DNA of 64,000 nucleotides, taken from Allium sativum (taxonomy: Eukaryota > Streptophyta > Magnoliopsida > Asparagales > Amaryllidaceae). The notes under the pieces are model-generated. The model saw only the letters and a list, made by a program, of their open reading frames with translations, was not told the DNA's origin and did not search any database. Shown piece by piece: positions 47,166 through 58,140 of this stretch (positions within the stretch are counted from its first letter, which is position 1; every line of letters starts with the position of its first letter). The translations under genes and the position numbers were made by a program. The stretch covers positions 904,278,677 to 904,342,676 of the forward strand of contig CM060915.1 in assembly GCA_030737875.1 (NCBI GenBank), read 5' to 3'.

Positions 47166-47732
47166 TTAGACAAGACTCGACCAAAACAGTGGCTCAGGAA
47201 CAGAATCTACAGTATTCCAATTATTCCTTAAAGAGTGCGAAAATATGGGAGATAAAGTGTATGGACCTCTTTGAACTGGAAGGTCATTTATGCCCATTGC
47301 AATTCCTACAGGTTTGCTAAACTCTAGCTCATTAACACTAGGAAATAACAAAGTGGCAACCCGATTTCCATGATCGATTTCTTTGCTAGAAAATGCTGCA
47401 GTAGTTTGTCGAATTGCTGATGATTTTTCTATGAAATTCTTGAATGCTGCGGAATTTGATAGTATATCACATGCGGATAAACCTTTTTGTGATGTAGCAT
47501 TGGACTTGGTTTTAGGGATACCTAGAGTAGGGAGCTTATAAGGTTCGGATGCACTAGATGAGCATTCTAGGTCTCGGAATTCTTTGCTCAATTCTTCCGT
47601 ATAGTCTGCTTGGTGCGATTTTTTTGATGTCCACCACTTTATGTAAGGTGTTACATCTATCTTTGTTTCGACCCCAAACGTGCTGCCTCCATATATTTTT
47701 CCTGCAGATGCATCGACATTTGAACCTGACAT
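47166..47732 (-). CDS. 188-codon ORF in the CACTA, not recognised
   Basis: The longest frame in the CACTA outside the nested elements. Composition is protein-like (balanced, with Trp pairs, PYIKWWTSKKSHQ, ACDILSNSAAFKNFIEKSS and HGNRVATLLFPSVNELEF). A splice-acceptor-like TTTTGCATGTCAG lies at its start, so it may be an exon whose codons begin at GSNVDASAG instead of the Met. It has no signal peptide or membrane segment. I cannot match it to a family. It may be the last exon of a captured host gene or of a CACTA accessory protein, as suggested by its subterminal position. Confidence 0.5.
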   Translation of the reverse strand: MSGSNVDASAGKIYGGSTFGVETKIDVTPYIKWWTSKKSHQADYTEELSKEFRDLECSSSASEPYKLPTLGIPKTKSNATSQKGLSACDILSNSAAFKNFIEKSSAIRQTTAAFSSKEIDHGNRVATLLFPSVNELEFSKPVGIAMGINDLPVQRGPYTLSPIFSHSLRNNWNTVDSVPEPLFWSSLV

Positions 47733-50297
47733 GCAAAATGATGACTAGCTCTATCCATTTAGACTGCGTTTTTATGGCCAAATACTGAAACATTTCCCAA
47801 TTCGCTTTCAAAATCTTTGTTTAATCTCAATTATGATTAAGTTCCTTACATTTATAAATCTCTAATACTATTAGACATGTTGATCTTATTTCTTTGTGCA
47901 AAGTATTCCTATAAGAAGAAAAATCAAAGAGGTTGTGTAACCTACGGACATAATATATCAGCTATAAATGAAAACATCAACATAAGTAACAACTGTTATT
48001 CCATAATAAATTGAAAACCTTATATGGACATTTAAATTGAAGGCATACCATGACGGCTCAATGAAGGGCCTTATCATGATTGCGGTTGTGAACCATGAGG
48101 TAATTTGAAGTAGTAAACCACAAAATATATGGAAGATACAAAGTTAGACCATTCCAAACAGATTTATAATATTATGCCTTATAAAATCATGATAAAACCA
48201 AAAAAGAAATAAGGGATATAAATGATAAATGCATAATTACCAGTACCATATGTTCATAGACCACATTGTAATGACATCAGATTAATCATCAACAAGAATA
48301 ACACCTGAAATATAGCAAAATGGAGTGAATATGCAAAATCAATAAAGTGAATTGATATTATCATGAGACATGATAGAGTAGTAGGTCTTAAAATGATAAT
48401 ACTATAGGAAAGAAATCTTTATCTCATAATAGGAAATTGGAAAACCATGTCAGTTGATGATTATAGTTAATATGACATTAAATGAGTGAGCAATATTCCA
48501 AACTTTTCCCATGCGACCATGGTAGAATTGTGTAACAGGACCAAATTGTGTGATAGTGAGAAGATTGACAGGTTCAAAGTTGAGAGTATAACATTGTTAG
48601 AAGAAATAAATGAGAAATAAATGAAAAATGCAGATTCAGTAAAAAGAAGAATTTAACAAGAATAAAAGATAGTTTGATAAGAGGATCGCAAAAGTGTTAA
48701 CGAAAAGAAAAAGAAAAAAAATTGGGTTGGAGGAAGATGCATGGGTGCTGACATGAACAAGAAAACTATTTTATTGATTCTTCTTCGCCCTCAACATCGT
48801 GATTTTACTCGATATTTATGTACAGAATCCTGAGACCAACAAAGCTACCACGCCAGAATGACATAGCTATAAAATTAGTAAAGAATCCGGCTAAAGAAAA
48901 TTACATGTTTATATATACATTCATGTATTAACATACTTGCACATCCAATAACAGTTTACATCTAGAAAAAAGCACACCTAACTACATCTTTTTCCACTGT
49001 GTTGGTTGTTGCTTCCTCTAGTGACATATGGCTCCAAACTGACAAAATATGGTCATGGAGTTTGTTAAGTTTTAGGCTACGCATGCGTAGATGGTGTTAA
49101 ATCAGTTATCTAAAAAGTTGTGTTAAAGTGTCCTTGTATGCAATCCTATTTTCGACAAATCTTAATATGTATGTACTTTTTTATGATTTGTTTCATCTAA
49201 GTGTGATTGTGTATAACAAAATCACAACAAACAACACAATCAATGGCTTGAAACAACTAGTTGTTTGCCTTCAGATCATGGTTCGACATTACAGCTAACA
49301 AGCTAGAATTGTAAGCCTTCAGATCATGGGTCATTTCTGTCCTTGCTCCGAAGATCGAACTGTAAGCCGAACCGTGTTGATGCAAGATTTACGGTTTTAA
49401 TAGCTCAAATCGGTCAGAATGTAAGAATTGCATTTAATTTTAGTTGCTAATTTTCTAATTTAGATGTAAAATTATTTCAATTAATGTTAAAATTTAACCG
49501 ATCATAATTAATATATTGAACTTTAAAACAGTTATTTTTAACATTTAAAATATCAATAATGCGCTAATTAGAGGGGGTTATTCATCCTAGCTACGTTTGT
49601 ATGTATAGTGTTGGTTAGAAAACATGTTAATAATCATTAGCTTGAACATTTCAAATATTAATGTTAAAGCATACAATTCAACTATTAATGTTAAAGCATA
49701 CAGTTCAAATATTAATTATATTGGTGTACGATATGACTGCTCATAAGGAGTCCCTTTCAATGCCTCTATTGGACAAGAAAATAGATTGGGTCATTTAGAC
49801 AAACATAAAATGTGCATTCAAATTAATCAAAATTTTGTTACATGTACTTACGCAACATGAAAGGTAGAAAAAAACTCACAATAACACTACCACATCCCAT
49901 CTCTAGCTAGATGACTGTACATTTCTATCAAATGCTACTTACTGTAACATAATTACAGTATATAAAAAATCGTTGTTTGAGGATCAAAATCATTAATTTA
50001 TATGATGGTTGAACTAACCAAACAAAGCACTTAAATTCTGAATAAAGAAAAATTGGATAATCTATAATAGGACTTTATAATCCTTATAATTAATCAATTG
50101 AAAGAAGAATATTCAGTAATATACAGTATACCAGGACTTTATAATTCTTATAATTGATCAAAAGCAAGCTATATATATTGTACACTTGCAGCAGCTCAAA
50201 TGTTTGGCTAATAACTTAGACATGTAGTAGAAACGTTGGATACAAAATTATAACATCTATGACTAACTGTTTTGTAGTTCCAAGGCACAATGTAAAA

Positions 50298-50588
50298 TCA
50301 GATGTCTATAAAGGTTTTTGAATAGAGAATTAAGAATTGAAGTTCAGATAGATATTGAACGAAAAAGCATACCTTGTTCTTCCTCGCTTCACGGTCCATT
50401 ACCCGTCGCTCAGATTTTCCCTTACTTTCTTTTCCAGCGAAAATTCCACATATCTGAAGATTGAAAGTCGCAATTTCGTATTGAAAGACCTGACTGTATA
50501 AGAAATTCACACTGATTTTTAAATCAAATTGGATCGACATTCCAGTTAGAGGAGCTCTAACGAAGAATGACATATCTAACCTGTCCAA
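50298..50588 (-). CDS. 96-codon ORF in the CACTA, not recognised
   Basis: Starts MDRLDMSFFVRAPLTG and contains a basic segment KESKGKSERRVMDREARKNK that precedes a donor-like region. It lies about 630 bp inside the right CACTA end on the same strand as the 188-codon ORF, so the two may be exons of one gene. Support is weak. Confidence 0.3.
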   Translation of the reverse strand: MDRLDMSFFVRAPLTGMSIQFDLKISVNFLYSQVFQYEIATFNLQICGIFAGKESKGKSERRVMDREARKNKVCFFVQYLSELQFLILYSKTFIDI

Positions 50589-50598
50589 AACATTTCAG

Positions 50599-50679
50599 TT
50601 AGAGGAGGCGAAAGAAGCTCTATTCCAAATTGATGAAAATGGCCCACCAGTATCAGATGGATTCATCTTAATTAGGTAA
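50599..50679 (+). pseudogene. Possible LINE reverse transcriptase scrap
   Basis: After CATTTCAG the plus strand reads LEEAKEALFQIDENGPP and then VSDGFILIR. This has the shape of the EI..AL.......PGPDGF motif of plant L1 reverse transcriptases, with Pro-Gly changed. Only 26 codons are visible. Confidence 0.25.
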
Positions 50680-50946
50680 AATTATCAAGGAAATTAACCA
50701 TATTTTTATATGTTTAATTCCCAAAGTTCCTGCTTGTGAAGTGATTCGATGGACAGGGCAGGGTTAGGAGGCTGGCGTGCAGCATTGGAACACGAGAAGG
50801 GATAGGCTAGCAGGTTCTCGAGTCGGCTGGAGGATTAGGTCATGGTGAAGAATATTTTGAGAAGGGAAAGGGGAATAAAAAATCAGGAAAGGGAGAAATT
50901 TCAAGTGATCAGGGCCTGGTCGCCCTGGAAATAAAACTCAACATGT

Positions 50947-51218
50947 ATGTGCGACTGTTTTATATTTAACAGTAACAAAATGAAGCTCGACCGATTCAAA
51001 CCCAGTTTATCTGCGATGGATTTGTATATAATAGTCGCAAATTGTAAATATTTGCTACTGTTTTTAAGCAGAACTGTCGCAATTTTGTCTCCTACATTAT
51101 TTGCCCGACAATCTGCTACGGTTTGTAACTAAAACAGTCGCACATAACCAAATGTGCTACTTGTTTTAGCTAAACTGTCGCAAATGAAGCGATGCAAATA
51201 AACAGTTTTGTACTAGTG
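50947..51218. repeat. Right subterminal repeats of the CACTA
   Basis: Several GTCGCA/TGCGAC words (for example ACTGTCGCAA at two places) in both orientations, leading to the inverted terminal repeat. Confidence 0.85.
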
Positions 51219-51221
51219 TCT

Positions 51222-51673
51222 AAACAATTCGAATCCATAGAAACTGGTTTCATTGGATTCGGAAGTCGTTTGCAAAATTTCCATTTAGCGCGTATATTTT
51301 AATATTAAAAATACATAAAATAATGAAAATTCTCCGAAACTCGAAATATATAAGTGTTTATACTCATTTTCATATAAAAACATCATTTTGAACTCAATGG
51401 AAGTGGTTTCGAGTCCAAATTCCTTCAAATGTAAAAAGTAGCGTTTTGGGGTCATAATATTATATATATATATAATTCTATAGCGACTTTATGAGATTTT
51501 GATACCGCCCATTCCAGGCTCAAAATATAATTTATATTAAAATTTAAATTCTGACCACTATAAAATAGATTTTAATCATTATTATTTAAAATAAATATTT
51601 TAAATATTCCAAAATTCATTAAATTAACCAAAAATAATATTTTACATTGGTTCATAAAATCCGGGTTGTTACA
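51222..51673 (-). repeat. 5' end of the long solo LTR
   Basis: Continues 25522-30526 beyond the CACTA. Minus-strand start TGTAACAACCCGGATTTT, AT-rich thereafter, with a short TA run at 51461-51472. Confidence 0.82.
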
Positions 51674-52846
51674 ATACCCGTGGAAAATATAAAAGATTAT
51701 GTAATTAAAGACACCTAGTGGTATACATAACCGGTGGAAAATATAAAAGTTATGTAATTAAAGACGCCTTTTAGGGTAAGTATAACTGGTATAGGGCTAT
51801 GTAATTAAAGACGCCTAGTGGTATGCATAGTCAGTGAAAACCTAGTGGGGGATATAAGACAAAGGGGAGAGCTTGTATCATATTGTGTGGGACTCATTTC
51901 AGTCAGTAACCTAGAGTATATATCAAATAAAGTACTCCGTACTAGGCGGAGAAGGGGCATGCTTACTGACTGAATGTAAGAGATCCAAACGTGACGGACG
52001 GTGTGGGCGGCGCAAACCGACTGGGCCTTCTGCATGCACGGGCCGGGAAGAAGGGGATAAGACGACTGTGATACCAGTAGATATGGTTATGCACATCTTG
52101 GAAAATAAAAGGTTGCCACTTTAGGAAGTGATACCTCATATTGTGGGGGCAAGCAAAGGGTATTTACGGAGTAAAGAGCCTATCGATTAGGGTAGAAGTT
52201 AGGATACAATTGGACGTATGCCTAAGTTTACCATCTTATAGTGGAAGGGATCATTTCATTATAGTTATACTAGTAATAGTGCAGAGTAATCGTTAGAGAA
52301 GTGTATACACCTTGCCCTGTCTACCTTGTCACACCTGTCATTTATGTAGTGTCCTCTCTTATCCACTTTATATGCCTATCATGTTACTTTTGTTTATTTA
52401 TTGGGTAAAAGTAACTAGACTCGCCAGACTTTATGTTTTACCCTTTTTGTTTCTCCTTCTTTCTTCTGTTCCCCCCCAGGTTCTCAGGGAGGAAACAATC
52501 AGGCTTAGTCTGGACTCGGATATCATCTTGCTAGGAGCTGCTTCTGAAGTATGACTCAAGTCCTTGTCTCTACTATGGCTTAACTCTTTCAATTGGGGAA
52601 TTATGTTTTTATATTTTTATGTACTATGATGATGCAAGACAGAAGTTATTTTATTGTAATAGTTTTTGTGACTTATGGTATTGTGGACCACGGTATTATG
52701 TTTTATGCTGAAATAAAAATTTAAATTCTCGTTGCTATCTTATTTATATTTGTCTTGTAATTATTCTATGTCTGTTTATCTATAACGCTTCATGAAACTT
52801 AATGCATTCTCTTAGTGAGTGACATTAACGGACGTAGGGTGTCACA
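51674..52846 (+). repeat. 3' LTR of the chromovirus, second part
   Basis: Resumes in the ~55-bp array and matches 17936-19195 to the GGGTGTCACA end. Confidence 0.93.
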
Positions 52847-53148
52847 TTAATACCGAGTTTCTTCATTCTTCCGAACTCTCAAGTAGAAGGAGCAACACTA
52901 ATGGGAATAAAGGTGTAAGTTTATCCCCATGAGTCACGTTGGGCTCGTCCATCACGCTAATTGATCACTGATGAACATGATGGTTCAACGAGCTCTTCAT
53001 GGACTTTATCACATCCCTAGTTTGTACTCCCTCTTTCTTCTTTATCTCATTCTCTTTAAAGGTATCATTTCTTATCACGGATGCCAACTGGTCATCTAAA
53101 CTTTACAACACTTTAGTTTGCTTTGAGTGCAGCCAAGGATAGAAAGTG
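52847..53148. other. Unassigned flank right of the chromovirus
   Basis: Begins with target duplication TTAAT. I see no element end or gene. Confidence 0.55.
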
Positions 53149-54130
53149 TGTAACAACCTGGATTTTTGGAACAGGGTTGTAACAGCCCAGATAATTTTGG
53201 TGTCTAAAAATAAATTAAATTTAGGTTTAATCGTTGAAGTTAAATGTTTGTATTTGGGATTTGGACGTCGATCCATTTTTGAATGTAGTGTTTACTTTTA
53301 AAATTAAAATGCTTTTGTAACTTCAATGTAAACATTTTGCCAAAGTTAACGTTATTAACAAATACTAGTTTGGAACTCGTGGTTCACGCATGGGTAAGTA
53401 TTTGAAAGCAGTGTGAACATTTGTCAAAGTTTGGCAGATAAGCGATACTTATGTCATTAAATAATTTGAAATTGTTTGTAAAATTCAACTTAAAAATACG
53501 AATTCTGTAATTTACTTTAGTCTTGGAAAAAAAAACGCATTAGATATTTGATTTAGTTATTTTCAATTCTATTTTGAATCGCTTTGTAAGTGTGAATTTA
53601 AATTTATTTTGCTAAATTTGTATGGTACTAATATTTTAAACTAATTTAAATATATTCTTAAGAAATTATAAATTTGAAAATATAAATTAATTTTGAGAAT
53701 TTCAATCTAATGTACTTAATGGGGAATTGATTTGAATTAATTTAAACTAGTATTTGAATGTGTATAATTTTATATTTGTATAGTGTACAAAATAATGGTA
53801 CAATATAAATGTATATTACATCAGGGAATATTTGTTTAATGAATTTTAGCCTTTTGTTCACCTTGCTGGAACATTTTTGATACGTGTTAAAAGTTCGCTG
53901 AAAAAATTTAATTGTGTCCTTTTGTTTCACGGTGCTTCGAGACTGTTCTCTCGCCTCTTCTTTTATTGGATTGGTGGAATGTCCGAGGGAGAACGAGATT
54001 ATTTCCATTTATCCAAAAAATATGAATGAATGGTTTTTTTTCCCAAATCAGTGTCTTCACTTCTCCCGACTTGACCTCCTCCACCGTTGTTTGAGGCATC
54101 GCGTCCCACCTGAAGCACCGAGCGTCGCCA
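53149..54130 (+). repeat. Truncated LTR-like sequence of the TGTAACA family
   Basis: Two LTR-like starts, TGTAACAACCTGGATTTT at 53149 and TGTAACAGCCCAGATAATTT at 53178, resemble the solo-LTR start in the other orientation. AT-rich sequence follows. The right border is uncertain, and no matching end, primer site or duplication was found. Confidence 0.4.
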
Positions 54131-54559
54131 TTTTATGAATACCCCAATCCATCACCTTCTCGCACGCAACGTCCACCAATGCCAACGTTGCTCCGACCGT
54201 TTGGGGAAAATAGACAAATACACTGAAGTGCTCTATGGCTCCTAAAACAGACAAATGAGTTGAGCACTATATTTGTATGCTCTTCCTCAAAGAAATAAAG
54301 ATATCTGTAGTCACAAATTATAAGCACAAATAGAGATTTGGGCCAAGATGAGCTCCTGACATCACTGAAAAGGAAGATGATAACATCATTTCTTAAAGAG
54401 AAGGGATGGAAACGGGTACTTCAGTTTTTAATTTACTGTCTTTCGACTGACTGTCTTCATGAGAAACTTATTAACCATGTTGAAGAATAATTATGTCCAC
54501 TCATCTATGCAAGTAGTTTTCCATTTGATTTTCTTCTCAGTCAAGTCTTAGTTGCATAA
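54131..54559. other. Unassigned sequence before the MULE
   Basis: No coding frame or repeat end that I can support. Confidence 0.5.
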
Positions 54560-54568
54560 TAATTTGTT

Positions 54569-55128
54569 GGGTCCGTCTATTCGCACCCCAATATTTGCTC
54601 TTCCTACCCCAGTAATTTTATAAAAAAAATCTCATCTTATTTTTTACTCTTCTCACCTCATTTATACCCAAATTACCCCTTCCTTTTTTCATCAATACAT
54701 CTTATGCTCTCTATATTCAGTTTCCAAATTCCTAAATTTCAAGAAAAAAAAACGCAAGCAAAAAAAAAAAAAAAAAAAGAATGATTTAAATTTTGGTAAT
54801 TATACATGCACATAAACATAAACATAGAGTATATATAAATCATCTTAGTTTCATACAAAACAATCTTATTTATTTCTGAACCTAAGATGAGTTTGATGTA
54901 CTAAAAACAATTTAAATTTTGGTAATTTGGATGAAATTTTGGGTATATATTGGAAATGATTATACTGTAAATAAGTATATTACCAAAATAAGTTTGATTA
55001 TACTGCATATGTTGTAAATAAGTATATAAATTTCTAAAATATTATTAAAGGGCATAATTGGTATTTGAAATTTTAAATTATTAACCGGGGTGTGAAGAGC
55101 AATTACTGGGGTGGAAATAGATGGACCC
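54569..55128. mobile_element. Non-autonomous MULE (Mutator-like), 560 bp
   Basis: Terminal inverted repeats of about 50 bp: GGGTCCGTCTATTCGCACCC at the left and, reversed, GGGTCCATCTATTTCCACCC at the right, with a further match through TTGCTCTTC and ACCCC. A perfect 9-bp duplication TAATTTGTT flanks it (54560-54568 and 55129-55137), the length typical of Mutator elements. The interior is AT-rich with a run of about 20 A (54759-54778) and no coding capacity. Confidence 0.92.
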
Positions 55129-55137
55129 TAATTTGTT

Positions 55138-56432
55138 TTGCTTTGTCAGTATTTGGAATTTATGCAGTGGACGTTGCTTCTGTTGGTTGCAATTTGAGGA
55201 ATGCCTAAGTTTTTACATTCATCCATTTGCCAATGATAGACTTCATAGTCATAAGGTTATCCTAAAATGTTATCATTCTTTGTCCAAACGAATTACTAAA
55301 AAATTACTGCATTGTTGGTCCCACTGGTGCTTCATGAACTTGTACTTGTTCCATGTTTTTATCCTTGTTTAGCAGATATTAATTATTTTGACTTGATAAA
55401 TCCTAGTATTTGCAATTATTTGTTAACTAGGTTGCATACTTGAATTTACTTTTCTTTTTTGAGCCACTAGCATGGACATTTGTTTGTTTGTTATATTTTT
55501 AAGCAAGAAGTCTGTATTATATTCATTTTATGTAGGAATAGTATGTAGAAATTTGTAATAGGATAGTATGAAAATAATGGTAGCATGAATGATACTTCCA
55601 ACTGTGTATGCTAAAAACGTATCAATCTTTTGATCTATATAGTATAGACAGTAAATGGAGTAAAATATTGGATATTTTTTATAGTTATATTTTTCTTCAC
55701 GTTGGAAGGTGATATTTTGAAATACAACTTCATTAGTTTGTTGACCGTAGCATCGGTTGTTATAGAGTGAGTGTTAGTATGATTATTTGGTTCGCATTAG
55801 AAGAACTTTAACATGTTACCTCTGACCTCTCGGTAAATAAAACCATAATTACGCTTATGTATAAAGAGCACTAAATGGAATGAGTTTAACTACTTGGTAT
55901 TGGTTTGTACTATTTCCGTCAATAACGTGAAAATCATAGATTTCGAATACTGCATTTCAGGGGTGCATTGTTTAGTTGGTAAAAATATGTTGTATTTCTA
56001 GATATCTGATTGGCTTGTTATTAAAATAATAAAAATAACGTGTGTAAGCCAAAATGCCAATACATTGGCTTCTATTGATTGTTTGTTAAATGAAATCCTG
56101 ATTTACGTTAACACAGTACATGTTAATGTTGCTAATATCCAAGGAACAAGCTTTATAAACAAACATTGCACCTTACTAAGGTTGCCATAATCTTTGCGAG
56201 TTAAATATATTTAAGATTCTTTCTCCTTTTAACTCATATCTTAATTTTAAATCAGGATCCATTTCGAGGCTCAGTTTGAAAATATGTCCATAATAAGTGG
56301 TACTAACTGTCTTTTAAATGGACCTTGCAGTTTGTCTCTGTGCAATTATGAGGCTATCTTTTTCAAAGTATATAAGAAAATGACAGGTTTAACTAAATGT
56401 ACGTCTCAGCCATATATCATCCCATCCATATA

Positions 56433-56481
<49 letters not shown>

Positions 56482-57120
56482 TATTGTAACGTGGAAAGTT
56501 AATTGTTAGCACATACACAAAAAGTTCATCTGCTTACATCTTGATAGAACATGATTCTCGGTTAGGGTGGAAATTATGTGGTTAGGAATGTGCGAGTCTT
56601 TTTAACTGGAAATCTGACAATAGTTCTTGCTTCTCTAGTGGTCTCCAGTACCACAAAACTGGGAATGCCGATTCTAAATGCCATGATGGTTAAATTATTC
56701 CATTTATTTAGTAAGGTCACAGTTTATTTTTTTTTTACTTTGCATTTGGGCATTTTGTCATTTCTCTACATGTTTGACGCGTCATTGTAAACACTTTGTT
56801 TTTATAGTTTTGTTAGGTACTACTATATGTCGTTAATAATATGAAATTTATCAGGCCCCCAAGTGTTACAGATGCAAGATTTTAATTTTTGAAGAGGAGA
56901 GGCATGAAAAAGACGCATACATGCACGAGGTTCAATTGGAATGTTAACTTTTAATCATTAGAAGTTATGTATTCATGTTATATATCTTTCACTGTATAGA
57001 TATTTTGTATTAAACTCTGACATTTATATAAAATTTTATTCTGCTGCAAATTATTGAACATTGTGATTCTGTGTCAATTTTGTTTAAAACATGTAAGCCA
57101 ATAACAATCCGTCATTTTGA
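55138..57120. other. Unassigned AT-rich sequence
   Basis: About 2 kb with short frames only. A (TG)n(TA)n microsatellite lies at 56433-56478. It could be degraded repeat or intronic sequence; nothing decides. Confidence 0.5.
56433..56478. repeat. (TG)n(TA)n compound microsatellite
   Basis: About nine TG followed by fourteen TA units. Confidence 0.95.
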
Positions 57121-57149
57121 ACGCTTTGAGTTGATTTAATCACCGACTT

Positions 57150-58140
57150 AGGGTTGTCAAAAATCAAAATGGCAGGCTGTTACAAAGTGAACAATGGGAT
57201 AGGAGCCATGATTGTAGCAGAGATGAGGGTGAAAGCAGTGAATATCAATTCAGTTCTTGTGCTATCGAAAGGCGAAGGAATGGATGCAAGGATTTCAGAA
57301 CCTACAAATAGCCCCATCATTCTGTCTCCGATTAATAATAGTCTGGGCTTAGGACTGAGCTTCTTAGCCTTGAGCCACTTTTGTGCCACCTCCTTGTCAA
57401 ATTGTGGATTCTTGAGCTAAAGGTCATGGAAAATTTCAGCTTCTTGTTGATATCGCTCAACTCTCATATTCTCTCCTCTTTTTGGTCGTTAAAGCTTCCT
57501 CCTTATCTTTCCTGTGTTGCTTAACCCAGCATCGTGCTCCTTTATTTCCTCCAAAAGTTCCTCTCTCTTAAGGTAAGTCATAATTTCAGAGTAGTTAGCC
57601 TTATTTATAGTATCGAGCACTTTATACAAATGTTGCCAGCCTCCCAGTTGATCTATGTCTTTCTTCCAAGCCTGAATATTTTCTAAGACCTATCAAGCAA
57701 CGGGAGATGTCGATCAAACTTGACCCTTTTAGAAACTAGCACGGCAAGTTTTTAGATATAGTGGTAGGACTAGATTGCAATGACCTATATGTTTTCCTCT
57801 TTATGAGTTGGCAAACATCACTAGCGATATCGGTTCGGGAGGTAGTAGCCAAAGGATTAGTAAAGATAAGCATTTCAGTCATGGAGCTAGCCAGGATCCT
57901 CAAAGAGGGGACTTGCAGATGGATCATGCTCTATTCTTAAGGCGTTTGAAGGGCTCCTCTACCTGAGTAGCTTTCTTGCCTTCACCCTCCTTTTCCTCTC
58001 CTCTTACCTAATTTTTTACCTTTCCTTCCTTTCCTGGACCTTGCTTTCATTTTTCTTATCCATTCCTCCATTTTCGAGGACCACACGAGGGAAGTTCGAA
58101 AGGCTGCCTGTACGGGTAGTCATCAAGTGAAGTATGTTAA
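57150..58140 (-). pseudogene. Decayed coding region, not recognised
   Basis: Reading leftward from about 58125: MTTRTGSLSNFPRVVLEN, a basic KKNESKVQERKE stretch, SPLRILASSMTEMLIF and, in another frame, ENIQAWKKDIDQLGGWQHL and SEIMTYLKREELLEE. The region ends with EVAQKWLKAKKLSPKPRLLL and GDRMMGLFVGSEIL. Charged helical composition over almost 1 kb with frames shifting among stops suggests a dead gene, more likely transposon-derived (gag or antisense ORF type) than host. I could not assign a family. The plus-strand frame 57154-57420 is its shadow. Confidence 0.4.

Larger units (their letters stand above)
46927..50588. other. CACTA interior, right
   Basis: AT-rich sequence containing the 188-codon frame (47166-47732), a (TG)n run at 47111-47129 and the frame at 50298-50588. 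The stretch 47812-50297 shows no credible gene. Confidence 0.6.
30530..51218. mobile_element. CACTA (En/Spm) DNA transposon, non-autonomous, with nested insertions
   Basis: The ends are inverted repeats: CACTAGTACAAAAC at 30530 and its reverse complement GTTTTGTACTAGTG ending at 51218, flanked by a perfect 3-bp duplication TCT (30527-30529 and 51219-51221). Subterminal regions carry many TTGCGACAG-like words in both orientations, the usual transposase-binding layout. It contains the Sirevirus element and a TRIM; without them it is about 9.9 kb. I found no TNP2-type transposase. Gene-like fragments on the minus strand (near 34.5, 47.2-47.7 and 50.4 kb) suggest captured host sequence. Confidence 0.93.
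25522..51673 (-). mobile_element. Very long, apparently solo LTR, split by the CACTA element
   Basis: The plus-strand left end is TGAAATGACACAAAATTCC and the right end GGGTTGTTACA. On the minus strand it starts TGTAACAACCCGGATTTT and ends TTCA, so it has TG...CA ends. The flanks TAACC (25517-25521) and ATACC (51674-51678) are an imperfect duplication inside a tandem repeat. Without the CACTA it is about 5.45 kb and I find no gag or pol, primer site or second LTR. A promoter-like region and short leader ORF lie near 30.1-30.4 kb. The start resembles the chromovirus LTR, so a related Tekay-type family is likely. A large non-autonomous element cannot be excluded. Confidence 0.8.
15713..52846 (+). 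mobile_element. Ty3/gypsy chromovirus (Tekay/Del-like) split by nested insertions
   Basis: LTR 15713-19195 begins TGTAACACCCCGTATTTTTAA and ends GGGTGTCACA. The second LTR begins at 23348, is interrupted at 25521 and resumes at 51674, ending at 52846. The target duplication TTAAT is perfect at 15708-15712 and 52847-52851. A primer site follows the first LTR and a purine tract precedes the second. Order of domains is a gag remnant with zinc knuckle, protease, RT, RNase H, integrase and a chromodomain-like tail, which fits a Tekay/Del chromovirus. All genes carry stops, shifts or deletions. Without the 26-kb insert the element would be about 11 kb. Confidence 0.95.

Noticed and set aside
52847..53148. 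Possible host gene exon in the flank
   Set aside because: No frame over 50 codons and no splice-consistent coding signal on either strand.
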